A DNA stretch of 64,000 nt from Sinomonas atrocyanea (GTDB lineage: Bacteria > Actinomycetota > Actinomycetes > Actinomycetales > Micrococcaceae). The notes beneath the pieces were generated by a model, which was not told the DNA's origin, did no database searches, and saw only the letters and a list, made by a program, of their open reading frames with translations. Where the stretch lies: positions 186,001-250,000 of the forward strand of contig NZ_JAUSTE010000004.1 of assembly GCF_030812675.1 (NCBI RefSeq), written 5' to 3'. The translations under genes were made by a program, and so were the position numbers. Of the stretch, positions 56,601 to 64,000 are shown piece after piece. Each line of letters starts with the position of its first letter. Within the stretch, counting starts at the first letter, position 1.

Positions 56601-56941
56601 CGGGGCGCGCGGTAGAGGACGCGGGTCTGCCGGCCCGGGGAGTTGACCAGCTGCTCGCTGGCCGAGCCCTTGGGGCACAGGCGGCCGCGCGAGATGGGCG
56701 AATCGGGGTCGCCCTCGATCTGGACGACCTTCTCGTCCTTGACGTAGACCCGCTGCCCGCACCCGACGGCGCAGTAGGGGCAGACGCTCTGCACCACGCG
56801 GTCCGCCGTGGCGGTCCGTGGGGCGATCGCCTTGGTCCGGGGCGACGTGACCGACGGCCCTCGGCCGAGCAGATCACCGGTGCGCATCTGCCGGACGACG
56901 GGCCATTCAAGGAAGCTCCGCGGTGCCATGGTTGCGAGCAT
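53621..56941 (-). CDS. fdhA: Selenocysteine-containing formate dehydrogenase, alpha subunit
   Basis: 1106-residue molybdopterin enzyme oxidising formate to CO2, read through an in-frame UGA (56365-56363) as Sec193. N-terminal [4Fe-4S] ligands Cys54, Cys57, Cys61 and Cys89 (SVCPYCAVGCGQ ... GRLCPKGSA). The Sec context is NQARI-Sec-HSATVPSLGASFGRGG, the same layout as E. coli FdnG/FdoG. Later motifs include YAVGWTQHSLGAQFIRAAAVLQ and the C-terminal pterin-binding domain ending in GVTLDP. A hairpin starts 11 bases after UGA. No twin-arginine signal is seen at the N terminus, unlike FdnG. ATG at 56941; a second at 56929 is possible. Gene-finders would split it at the UGA. Confidence 0.93.
56333..56365 (-). 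promoter_or_regulatory. UGA(Sec) codon and bacterial SECIS hairpin in fdhA
   Basis: TGA at 56365-56363 is followed after 11 bases by a hairpin at 56351-56333: stem GGTTCCC/GGGAGCC (7 bp with one G-U pair) and loop AGTTT containing a G-T step. The 11-base UGA-to-stem distance equals that of E. coli fdhF. It is the expected SelB binding site. Confidence 0.75.
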
Positions 56942-56983
56942 AGCCCACAGGAGGGGGCCAGCGGCAGGACCTCCGCTCCCCCG

Positions 56984-57013
56984 GGTGCGGCGTCGCGGCC
57001 GCGCCGCCGCACC
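56984..57013 (-). terminator. Hairpin between the LpdA-like gene and fdhA
   Basis: GGTGCGGCG (56984-56992) pairs with CGCCGCACC (57005-57013) over 9 bp; the 12-base loop contains the self-complementary GCGGCCGC. It lies 16 bases beyond the LpdA-like stop on the minus strand and upstream of fdhA, separating the two units. No T-tract. Confidence 0.55.
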
Positions 57014-57029
57014 GCCCCCGGGCCCGGGG

Positions 57030-58460
57030 CTACATGTGGACGTGCAGGCGGCGCGCGGCCTCCGACAGCGAGCCGGACAGCGACGGGTAGACCGCGTAGG
57101 TGTTCGCGACGTCGTCCACGTGGAGCTTCTGCTCGACCGCCATCGCGAGGCCGAAGATGAGCTCGGAGGCGTTCGAGCCCATCACGACGGCGCCGATCAC
57201 GGTGCCTGACCCCTTCCGGGAGATGATCTTGACGAACCCGTCGGTCGTGTTGCGCATCTTGGCGCGCGCGTTGCTCTTCAGGCGCAGGGTGACGATGTCG
57301 CCGGCGATCCGGCCGCTCGCGACGTCCGCCTCCGAGGCCCCCACCGAGGCGATCTCGGGCGAGGTGAAGATGTTCGAGGCGACGTGGTTGAGGTTCAGCG
57401 GCGTCACCTGGTCGCCGAGGATGTGGGCGACCGCGATCCGGCCCTGCATGGCCGCGACGGAGGCCAGGGCGAGGACCCCCGTGCAGTCGCCGGCCGCGTA
57501 GACGCTGGTCGCGGAGGTGCGGGAGACGCCGTCGACCTTGATGTGCCCGCTCTCGCTGACGGCGACGCCGGCCTGCTCGAGCCCGATCCCGTCCGTGTTG
57601 GGAATGGAGCCGACGCAGAGGAGGCAGTGCGAGCCGGTCACCTTCGTGCCGTCGCCGAGAGTGACGACGACGCCGTCCTCCGTGCGCTCGACGGCCTCCG
57701 CCCGCGACCGCGAGAGCACCCGCACGCCGCGCCGTGTGAAGACCGTCTCGAGCAGCTCGGCGGCGTCCGTGTCGGACCCGGGGAGGACCCGGTCGCGGGA
57801 GGAGATCAGCGTGACCTTGCAGCCGAGGCCGTTGTAGGCCGAGGCGAACTCGGCACCCGTCACACCCGAGCCGACCACGATCAGCTCCTCCGGGAGCTCC
57901 TCGAGGCTGTAGATCTGGGCCCAGTTGAGGATCCGTTCGCCGTCCGGCCGCGCGGTGGGGAGCTCGCGCGGGTGCGCGCCCACGGCGAGGATCACGGCGT
58001 CGGCCTCGATCCGCTCGGTGCCGTCCACCGTGACCACCTCGATCACGCTGCCGTCCACGAGGCGCCCCGAGCCGAGCACGACCCGGACGCCCTGCGCCTC
58101 GAGGCCGGCGCGGATGTCCTCCGACTGCTGGCGGGCGAGGCCCAGGAGCCGGTCGTTGACGATGCGCAGGTCCGCCCGGAGGTCCGAGCGCTTGAGCGAG
58201 TCCCCCGTGCCGGAGGCCAGGCGCAGCCCGAGAGCCGCCGAGGCCTCCTCGACCCGGGTCATGAGGTCGGACGTCGCGATGAGCGTCTTGGAGGGCACCA
58301 CGTCGGTGAGCACTGCGGAGCCGCCGAGCCCGGCGCGCTCCACGATCGTGACCCGGGCACCGAGCGACGCCGCGACCGACGCCGCCTCGTAGCCGCCGGG
58401 TCCGCCGCCGAGGATAGCAATGTGGGGGGCCGCGAAGTCAGGGTTCATCGTCACGGACAT
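57030..58460 (-). CDS. lpdA: LpdA-like NAD(P)H-quinone dehydrogenase (pyridine nucleotide-disulfide oxidoreductase fold)
   Basis: About 476 residues. FAD site HIAILGGGPGGYEAASVA, NAD site ELIVVGSGVTGAEFASAY, VYAAGDCTGVLALASVA and the dimerisation domain are those of dihydrolipoamide dehydrogenases. The redox-active CxxxxC is missing: the segment reads GLGGSAVLTDVVPSKTLIA. This is the pattern of mycobacterial LpdA (Rv3303c), a quinone reductase. Start uncertain: ATG 58460 is given, with GTG 58454 and ATG 58448 as alternatives, and a CACAAT box lies just upstream. Divergent from pnp with 82 bases between. Confidence 0.87.
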   Translation of the reverse strand: MSVTMNPDFAAPHIAILGGGPGGYEAASVAASLGARVTIVERAGLGGSAVLTDVVPSKTLIATSDLMTRVEEASAALGLRLASGTGDSLKRSDLRADLRIVNDRLLGLARQQSEDIRAGLEAQGVRVVLGSGRLVDGSVIEVVTVDGTERIEADAVILAVGAHPRELPTARPDGERILNWAQIYSLEELPEELIVVGSGVTGAEFASAYNGLGCKVTLISSRDRVLPGSDTDAAELLETVFTRRGVRVLSRSRAEAVERTEDGVVVTLGDGTKVTGSHCLLCVGSIPNTDGIGLEQAGVAVSESGHIKVDGVSRTSATSVYAAGDCTGVLALASVAAMQGRIAVAHILGDQVTPLNLNHVASNIFTSPEIASVGASEADVASGRIAGDIVTLRLKSNARAKMRNTTDGFVKIISRKGSGTVIGAVVMGSNASELIFGLAMAVEQKLHVDDVANTYAVYPSLSGSLSEAARRLHVHM

Positions 58461-58542
58461 CCATTGTGCCCTGCGCGGGGGCGTGGGGGCCATTGCCGTG
58501 CCGCGCATGCCCCGGTGCGGGCGCGGTTGGTAGGTTCTACGT

Positions 58543-59358
58543 GTGACCACAACGGCAACCGCCACCGGGCCCTTCGAGCTCGCCCGGGCCGCGGCAGACC
58601 ATATTGCGCGCGCCACGGGCGTCCAGCAGCACGACCTCGCGCTCGTCCTCGGCTCCGGCTGGGGCGGCGCGGCGGACCTCATCGGGGAGACGACGGCGAC
58701 CCTCCCTGCCTCCGAGGTCCCCGGATTCTCGGCCCCAGCGGTCGAGGGGCACGTGGGCACCATCCGCTCGGTGCTCACCGCGGACGGCAAGCGGGCCCTC
58801 GTGCTCGGCGCGCGGACGCACTACTACGAGGGCAAGGGCGTGCGCGCCGTGGTGCACGGCGTCCGCACCGCGGCCGCGGCAGGCTGCCGGGTCCTCACCC
58901 TCACGAACGGCTGCGGCGGCCTCAACCCCGAGTGGGCCCCCGGGACGCCCGTGCTCATCAGCGACCACATCAACCTCACGGCCACGTCCCCGCTCGAGGG
59001 GGCGACGTTCGTGGACCTGACCGACCTCTACTCGTCGCGGCTGCGGGCGGTGGCCCGGTCCGTGGACCCGAGCCTGGCCGAGGGCGTGTACGCCCAGTTC
59101 CCAGGCCCGCACTACGAGACGCCCGCCGAGGTGCAGTACGCGAAGCGGATCGGTGCGGACCTGATCGGCATGTCCACCGCGCTCGAGGCCATCGCCGCCC
59201 GGCACGCGGGCCTCGAGGTGTTCGGCATCTCCCTCGTGACCAACCTCGCCGCCGGCATCAGCCCGGAGCCCCTCAGCCACGAGGAGGTCCTCGAGGCCGG
59301 CCGGGCCGCCGGCCCGCGCATCTCGCGCCTCCTCGCCGACGTCCTCGCCGCGATCTGA
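58543..59358 (+). CDS. punA: Purine-nucleoside phosphorylase
   Basis: 271-residue trimeric-type PNP, phosphorolysing inosine/guanosine to base plus ribose-1-phosphate. VLGSGWGGAADLI phosphate loop, LGARTHYYEGKGVRAVVHG, TLTNGCGGLNPEW, FPGPHYETPAEV and MSTALEAIAARHAGLEV are present. GTG at 58543 lies 6 bases after a TAGGTT box (58531-58536), suggesting leaderless transcription. Followed after 11 bases by the phosphohexomutase, which could convert ribose-1-phosphate to ribose-5-phosphate: a pairing seen in nucleoside salvage. Confidence 0.94.
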   Translation: MTTTATATGPFELARAAADHIARATGVQQHDLALVLGSGWGGAADLIGETTATLPASEVPGFSAPAVEGHVGTIRSVLTADGKRALVLGARTHYYEGKGVRAVVHGVRTAAAAGCRVLTLTNGCGGLNPEWAPGTPVLISDHINLTATSPLEGATFVDLTDLYSSRLRAVARSVDPSLAEGVYAQFPGPHYETPAEVQYAKRIGADLIGMSTALEAIAARHAGLEVFGISLVTNLAAGISPEPLSHEEVLEAGRAAGPRISRLLADVLAAI

Positions 59359-59369
59359 AGGACCTTCCC

Positions 59370-61229
59370 ATGAGCACCACACCTGCCGGCACCCCCGAGC
59401 TCGCCGAGCTCGTCTCCCGCGCCGAGGCCTGGGCCTCGGCCGACCCGGACCCGGCGACGGCGGCCGAGCTGCGCGAGGTCCTCGCCCACGCCGCCGACCC
59501 CGAGGGCTCCCCCGCCCGCGATGCCGCACGGCAGGAGCTCGCGGACGCGTTCGCCGGGACCCTGCAGTTCGGCACGGCCGGGCTGCGTGCGGCGCTCGGC
59601 CCCGGGCCGAACCGGATGAACCGCGTCACGGTGCGCCGCGCCGCTGCGGGCGTGGCCGCGTTCCTCCACGGGAAGGTCGCCGGCCCCGCTGCGGGCGCGG
59701 CGGACGGGATCCGGCCGCGCGCCGTCGTGGGCTACGACGCCCGCACCAACTCGGACGTGTTCGCCGAGGAGACGGCGGCGGTCTTCACCGCCGCGGGCAT
59801 CGAGACCTACCTCATGCCGTCCGCGCTGCCGACGCCGGTGCTCGCCTACGCGCTGCAGGCGCTCGGTGCCGACGCGGGCGTCATGGTGACGGCGAGCCAC
59901 AACCCGCCCCAGGACAACGGCTACAAGGTCTACCTCGGCGGCCGCGCGGTGGACGAGGCCGGGCGCGGGGCACAGATCGTCGCCCCGGTCGACGCCGAGA
60001 TCGCCGCACTCATCGACGCCGCGGGCCCGGTCGGCGCCATCCCGCTCGCCCAGTCCGGGTGGACCACGCTGCCGGCGGGCATCGCCGCGGACTACCGGGA
60101 CGCCGTCGTGCGCCTCGCCGATCCCGGGCTCTTCCCGGCGCGGGAGCTGACGATCGTCCTGACGCCGCTGCACGGGGTGGGCGGCGAGACGGCCGCCGGT
60201 GTGCTGCGGGCGGCCGGATTCGAGGACGTCTCCCTCGTGCGCGAGCAGGCCGAGCCCGACCCGGCCTTCCCGACCGTCGCCTTCCCCAATCCGGAGGAGG
60301 CCGGCGCGCTCGACCTCGCTCTCGAGGCCGCCCAGGCGGCGGGTGCGGACCTCGTGATCGCCAACGACCCCGATGCCGACCGCTGCGCCGTCGCCGCCCC
60401 CGATCCCGCCTCGGGCGAATGGCGCATGCTCCGCGGGGACGAGGTCGGGGCGCTGCTCGGCTCGCACATGGTCCGCCGGCTCGGGCGCGGGCAGGGCCTC
60501 ACGGACGACGCCGCCCCCGCGGCCGCCGCGGACGCCTCGCCGGCCGCCTCCCCCGCCGCCCCGCCCGCGGCCGAGGCCGAGCCGGGCGGACCCGTGTTCG
60601 CGAACTCGATCGTGTCCTCGCGCCTGCTCTCCCGCATCGCCGCCTCGGCCGGGATCGCGCACCGCGAGACCCTCACCGGCTTCAAGTGGATCTCCCGGGT
60701 CCCCGGGCTCGTGTACGGCTACGAGGAAGCCCTCGGCTACTGCGTGGCGCCCGCGCTCGTGAAGGACAAGGACGGGATCTCCGCCGCGCTCCTCGTCGCG
60801 GAGATGGCCGCCGAGGCGAAGGCCCAGGGCCAGACGCTCTTCGACCGACTCGACGCGCTGCACGTGCTCCACGGGGTCCACCTCACGGACCAGCTCAGCG
60901 TCCGGGTGGCGGACCTGGGCCTCCTCGAGGCGATGATGAGCCGGCTGCGCCAGGACCCGCCGGCCTCCTTCGCGGACTCCCCCGTCGAGACTGCGGTGGA
61001 TCTCTCCGAGGGATCGGAGCAGCTGCCGCCCACCGAGGGACTCCTGTGGGCCACGCGGGACGCCACCCGGGTGATCATCCGGCCGAGCGGCACCGAGCCG
61101 AAGCTCAAGTGCTACGTCGAGGTGATCCGCCCGGTGGACAGCTCCGCCGAGCTCGCCGAGGCGCGCCAGGCCGCGCGGCAGGCCCTCGACGCCGCCCTCG
61201 ACGACGTGCGCGAGGCCCTCGGGCTGTAG
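59370..61229 (+). CDS. Phospho-sugar mutase (phosphoglucomutase/phosphomannomutase family)
   Basis: 619 residues. GTAGLRAALGPGPNRMN, active-site serine loop VTASHNPPQDNGYK, metal-binding NDPDADRCAV, GFKWISRVPG and the C-terminal RPSGTEPKLKCYVEV phosphate loop are present. The long form with GTAGLRG-like start is typical of PgcA/phosphopentomutase-active members. A low-complexity Ala/Pro insert is encoded at about 60502-60590, between the metal loop and the sugar-binding loop. AAGGA precedes the ATG at 59370. Context with PNP suggests activity on ribose- or glucose-1-phosphate. Confidence 0.9.
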   Translation: MSTTPAGTPELAELVSRAEAWASADPDPATAAELREVLAHAADPEGSPARDAARQELADAFAGTLQFGTAGLRAALGPGPNRMNRVTVRRAAAGVAAFLHGKVAGPAAGAADGIRPRAVVGYDARTNSDVFAEETAAVFTAAGIETYLMPSALPTPVLAYALQALGADAGVMVTASHNPPQDNGYKVYLGGRAVDEAGRGAQIVAPVDAEIAALIDAAGPVGAIPLAQSGWTTLPAGIAADYRDAVVRLADPGLFPARELTIVLTPLHGVGGETAAGVLRAAGFEDVSLVREQAEPDPAFPTVAFPNPEEAGALDLALEAAQAAGADLVIANDPDADRCAVAAPDPASGEWRMLRGDEVGALLGSHMVRRLGRGQGLTDDAAPAAAADASPAASPAAPPAAEAEPGGPVFANSIVSSRLLSRIAASAGIAHRETLTGFKWISRVPGLVYGYEEALGYCVAPALVKDKDGISAALLVAEMAAEAKAQGQTLFDRLDALHVLHGVHLTDQLSVRVADLGLLEAMMSRLRQDPPASFADSPVETAVDLSEGSEQLPPTEGLLWATRDATRVIIRPSGTEPKLKCYVEVIRPVDSSAELAEARQAARQALDAALDDVREALGL

Positions 61230-61281
61230 TAGCGCCCGCGGTGTAGCGCCCGCGCGCGTCCATTCGGGCTCGGCACGGGCA

Positions 61282-61671
61282 TCAGGCTGCGATCTGGACC
61301 ATGCCGTCCACCACGCGGGCCCGGAACGCCGCGACCGGCGCGCCCGGGGCATCCAGCCGCTCGCCGGTCGCGAGGTCGTAGACCTGCTTGTGCAGCGGGG
61401 ACGTGATCGTGGGGCGGTCTCCCCGGGAGCCGACGATCCCGCGGGCCATGACGTACGCCTCGCTCGCCGGGTCGCGCTGCTCGATGGCGTAGACCTCGTC
61501 GGTGCGGAGGCGGAACACCGCAACCTGACGGCCGGCGACGAGCGCCGCCTCGCCCCAGTTCGGTTCGAGGTCGCCGAGGGCGCAGACGCTGTGCCAGACG
61601 CCCTCGGCGAGCGCGGGGCCAGCGTGGTCCAGGAGGGCGTCCGTGCGGGGTGCTTCAGCTGTGATCGTCAT
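61282..61671 (-). CDS. nirD: Nitrite reductase small subunit
   Basis: 129-residue Rieske-fold partner of NirB. VWHSVCALGDLEPNWGEAALV, VFRLRTDEVYAIEQRDPAS and GDRPTITSPLHKQVYDLATG match NirD; the CxH...CxxH cluster ligands of true Rieske proteins are absent, as is normal for NirD. It is transcribed divergently from nirB rather than in the usual nirB-nirD order. The ATG at 61671 lies 6 bases after a TAGCGT box (61683-61678), another leaderless arrangement. Convergent with the mutase gene. Confidence 0.93.
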   Translation of the reverse strand: MTITAEAPRTDALLDHAGPALAEGVWHSVCALGDLEPNWGEAALVAGRQVAVFRLRTDEVYAIEQRDPASEAYVMARGIVGSRGDRPTITSPLHKQVYDLATGERLDAPGAPVAAFRARVVDGMVQIAA

Positions 61672-61750
61672 GGCTCCACGCTACGGAGCGGGCCGTTTCG
61701 CCCGGGTTGAGCCCGCATGACGGCTGCGTAAAACCGGCCTCACCTCCCGC

Positions 61751-61826
61751 GAAACATGCCCGTGACAGCGAAGTCAACGGTCCGTTACATCCGGGCAACT
61801 GACCCGAAATCGCCCCTTCCTAGGCT
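61751..61826. promoter_or_regulatory. nirD/nirB intergenic region with phased GlnR-type half-sites
   Basis: Five half-sites begin at exact 11-base steps: GAAAC 61751, GTGAC 61762, GTCAA 61773, GTTAC 61784 and GCAAC 61795. They match the actinobacterial GlnR box pattern of alternating gTnAC and GaAAC with 6-base spacers. nirB has a -10-like TAGGCT at 61821-61826; nirD has TAGCGT at 61683-61678. A single GlnR array could activate both directions. Binding is inferred. Confidence 0.65.
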
Positions 61827-61876
61827 TGAGGGAGACCACGCCGGAACGCCGGCATCCCCTACGGAAGGCACCGACC

Positions 61877-64000
61877 GTGAGCACCAGCCCGCTCGAGACT
61901 CCCCCTCCAGGCCCCGGCCCGCGCCGCGTCGTCGTGATCGGCGGCGGCCCCGCCGCCCACCGCTTCGCCGAGGCGATGGCCGCCCGTGGCCTCGACGCGT
62001 CCGGCGGCTTCCACGTCACGCTGGTCAGCGAGGAGGACCACCTTCCCTACGACCGCGTGGCGCTCTCCAAGGCGCTCACCGGCGATCCGGGCAGCGTCGA
62101 CCTCACCCTGGGGGCGCCGTCGCTGTGGGACACCCCGGGAATGGCGCTCCGCACGGGCACGCGGGCCGTGGGCCTCGACACCGCGGCCCGCACCGTCCGC
62201 GTCGAGGGCCGGGACACTGTGGAGGAGCTGCCCTACGACGAGCTCGTCCTGGCCACGGGCTCGAACGCCGCCCGCCTCCCGATTCCCGGCGCCGAGCACA
62301 CGCACGTCTACCGCACGCTCGAGGACGTCTGGTACCTCCGCGCCGAGATCGGCCGCCTCCACGGGACCCTCGGCCGGCCCCCGCGGGTCGCCGTGATCGG
62401 CGGCGGCCTGCTCGGCATCGAGGCGGCCGCCGGGGCGCAGTCGCTCGGCGCCGAGCCCCTGATCATCGACGGCTCGCCGTGGCCCATGAACCGGCAGCTC
62501 GACGAGGGCGCCGGCCAGGCGCTCACCCGGCTCATCGCCGCGAAGGGCTTCACGCTGCACGGCGGGGTCTTCCCGTCCGAGGTGCACACGGACGACGCCG
62601 GCACGGTCACCGGCGTGCTCATGGCGGACGGGCGCCTGGTCCCCGCCGACCTCGTGGTGGTCGCGATCGGCGTGCGGCCCCGCGACGAGCTCATCCGCGC
62701 GGCCGTGGACGGCGTTGGCGAGTCCGGCGGCCCGGCGACGTTCGAGCTCGGGCCGCGGGGCGGCGTCGTGATCGACGAGACGTGTGCCACGGGCGCGCCG
62801 AACGTGTGGGCGATCGGCGAGGTCGCGAGCTTCGGCGGCATGTGCCTGGGGCTCGTGGCGCCCGCCAACACGATGGCGGAGATCGTCGCGGACCGCCTCC
62901 ACGGCGGCGGCGCGACGTTCCCCGGCTTCGACACCGCGACCAAGCTCAAGCTCTCCGGCGTGGACGTGGCGAGCTTCGGCGACGCGTTCGCCGCCGAGCC
63001 GGGAGCGCTCGAGATCGTCTACGCGGACCCGGCCCGCGGCATCTACCAGAAGATCGTCACGACCGACGATGCGCGCACGCTCCTCGGCGGCATCTTCGTC
63101 GGCGACGCCTCCCCCTACCTGAGCCTGCGCCCGCTCCTGGGCCGCGAGCTCCCCGCCGAGCCCGGCGCGTTCCTGTCCGCGTCGGGCGCCGGCGACGGCG
63201 GCGAGGCCGCCCTCGTCGAGCTCCCGGACGACGCGATCCTCTGCTCGTGCAACAACGTCGCCGCCGGGGCGCTGCGGGACGCGGTCAACGGGTGCGGCAC
63301 GTGCGAGGGGCAGGACCCGGTGCAGGATGTGGCCGGGCTCAAGGCGTGCACCCGCGCCGGCACGCAGTGCGGCTCGTGCGTGCCGATGGTCAAGAAGCTC
63401 CTCGAGGCCGAGCTCGCCAAGTCCGGCGTCACGGTCAGCAAGGCGCTGTGCGAGCACATCCCGCTCTCGCGCCAGGAGCTCTTCGACGTGATCCGCGTCG
63501 CCCAGCTGACCTCGTTCGAGGACATCATGGCCCGGCACGGCACCGGCGCCGGCTGCGACATCTGCAAGCCGACCATCGCCTCGATCCTGGCCTCCCAGCA
63601 TTCCGCCTACGTGCTCGACGCCGGCCGCGGCACCCTCCAGGACACCAACGACCGCGCCCTGGCCAATATGCAGAAGGACGGCACCTACTCGGTGGTCCCG
63701 CGCATCCCGGGCGGCGAGATCACCCCCGAGAAGCTCGGCGTCATCGCCGCCGTGGCCCAGAAGTACGGCCTGTACACGAAGATCACCGGCGGCCAGCGGA
63801 TCGACATGTTCGGGGCCCGGCTCGAGCAGCTCCCGGACATCTGGGCCGAGCTCATCGCCGCGGGCATGGAGTCCGGGCAGGCCTACGGCAAGAGCCTGCG
63901 GACCGTGAAGAGCTGCGTCGGTTCGACCTGGTGCCGCTACGGCCAGCAGGACTCCGTGGGCATGGCGATCCAGCTCGAGCTGCGCTACCGCGGCCTGCGC
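61877..64000 (+). CDS. nirB: Nitrite reductase (NAD(P)H) large subunit, N-terminal part
   Basis: Siroheme nitrite reductase subunit, open at the window end after 708 codons. FAD domain RRVVVIGGGPAAHRFAEAM, LPYDRVALSKALTG, VAVIGGGLLGIEAAAGAQSLG and NVWAIGEVASFGG; then two BFD-like [2Fe-2S] motifs (ILCSCNNVAAGALRDAV, TQCGSCVPMVKKLL, then GAGCDICKPTIASIL), then the start of the nitrite/sulfite reductase ferredoxin half-domain (YSVVPRIPGGEITPEKL, TGGQRIDMFGARLEQLP, CVGSTWCRYG). GTG at 61877 has GGAAGG upstream. Reduces nitrite to ammonium with NirD. Confidence 0.95.
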   Translation, partial: MSTSPLETPPPGPGPRRVVVIGGGPAAHRFAEAMAARGLDASGGFHVTLVSEEDHLPYDRVALSKALTGDPGSVDLTLGAPSLWDTPGMALRTGTRAVGLDTAARTVRVEGRDTVEELPYDELVLATGSNAARLPIPGAEHTHVYRTLEDVWYLRAEIGRLHGTLGRPPRVAVIGGGLLGIEAAAGAQSLGAEPLIIDGSPWPMNRQLDEGAGQALTRLIAAKGFTLHGGVFPSEVHTDDAGTVTGVLMADGRLVPADLVVVAIGVRPRDELIRAAVDGVGESGGPATFELGPRGGVVIDETCATGAPNVWAIGEVASFGGMCLGLVAPANTMAEIVADRLHGGGATFPGFDTATKLKLSGVDVASFGDAFAAEPGALEIVYADPARGIYQKIVTTDDARTLLGGIFVGDASPYLSLRPLLGRELPAEPGAFLSASGAGDGGEAALVELPDDAILCSCNNVAAGALRDAVNGCGTCEGQDPVQDVAGLKACTRAGTQCGSCVPMVKKLLEAELAKSGVTVSKALCEHIPLSRQELFDVIRVAQLTSFEDIMARHGTGAGCDICKPTIASILASQHSAYVLDAGRGTLQDTNDRALANMQKDGTYSVVPRIPGGEITPEKLGVIAAVAQKYGLYTKITGGQRIDMFGARLEQLPDIWAELIAAGMESGQAYGKSLRTVKSCVGSTWCRYGQQDSVGMAIQLELRYRGLR

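Noticed and set aside
57030-58460. Classical dihydrolipoamide dehydrogenase (E3)
   Set aside because: The CxxxxC redox disulfide is replaced by SAVLTDVVPSK-type sequence, which fits a quinone reductase of the LpdA type.

Overview
The window comes from a high-GC actinobacterium, most likely a Micrococcaceae relative (Arthrobacter or Sinomonas type). The evidence is the strong GC bias at third codon positions, many GTG starts, ATGA/GTGA stop-start overlaps, an acyl-CoA carboxylase with an epsilon subunit, GlnR-type operators and GatCAB. Coding density is very high and no gene-free stretch exceeds 300 bases.

Layout. (1) 1-5927, minus strand: gatC-gatA-gatB (gatB cut by the window edge), a GNAT acetyltransferase, an inositol-phosphatase family enzyme and ligA. 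(2) 5928-6158: an intergenic block with repeated TTTCGGGTACG units and a terminator-like hairpin. (3) 6159-22723, minus strand: a type VII-like secretion and Ser/Thr-phosphorylation cluster. In transcription order it holds moxR, DUF58, a transglutaminase-fold membrane protein, RDD-FHA, PP2C, FHA, kinase, FHA, an EssC-type ATPase and a WXG100 protein. Genes moxR to kinase are nearly all joined by 4-base overlaps. (4) 22874-26494, minus: class III nucleotide cyclase, bacterial PH protein, birA and an SDR under a 28-bp palindrome. (5) 26700-38040, plus: accD-accE, a DUF885 peptidase-like protein, a DAACS symporter, TetR-MMPL, maf and accA. Both acyl-CoA carboxylase promoters carry the same TTTGTAGG-type palindrome. 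(6) 38164-46439: MHS-family transporter (minus), nitrate assimilation narK-nasA-nasB (plus) and benE (minus). (7) 46593-56941: a hemerythrin-like protein and a compact selenium locus with selB, selA and tRNA-Sec (minus), selD (plus), and a formate dehydrogenase operon fdhA-fdhB-nrfD (minus). fdhA reads through an in-frame UGA at 56365-56363, so it is a selenoprotein and the client of the neighbouring machinery. (8) 57030-64000: LpdA-like flavoprotein, purine nucleoside phosphorylase, phosphohexomutase, and divergent nirD/nirB (nirB cut by the window edge).

How parts work together. NarK imports nitrate, NasA/NasB reduce it to nitrite and NirBD reduces nitrite to ammonium. Both promoters carry 11-bp-phased half-sites of the GlnR type. 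BirA would biotinylate AccA, which works with AccD and AccE to make malonyl/propionyl-type carboxylated CoA thioesters. SelA, SelB, SelD and tRNA-Sec decode the UGA in fdhA, and FdhB/NrfD should carry formate electrons to the membrane. Several genes appear to be transcribed without a leader, with a TANNNT element 6-7 bases before the start codon.

All calls come from reading the sequence. No database search was run, and operator assignments to named regulators are inference.
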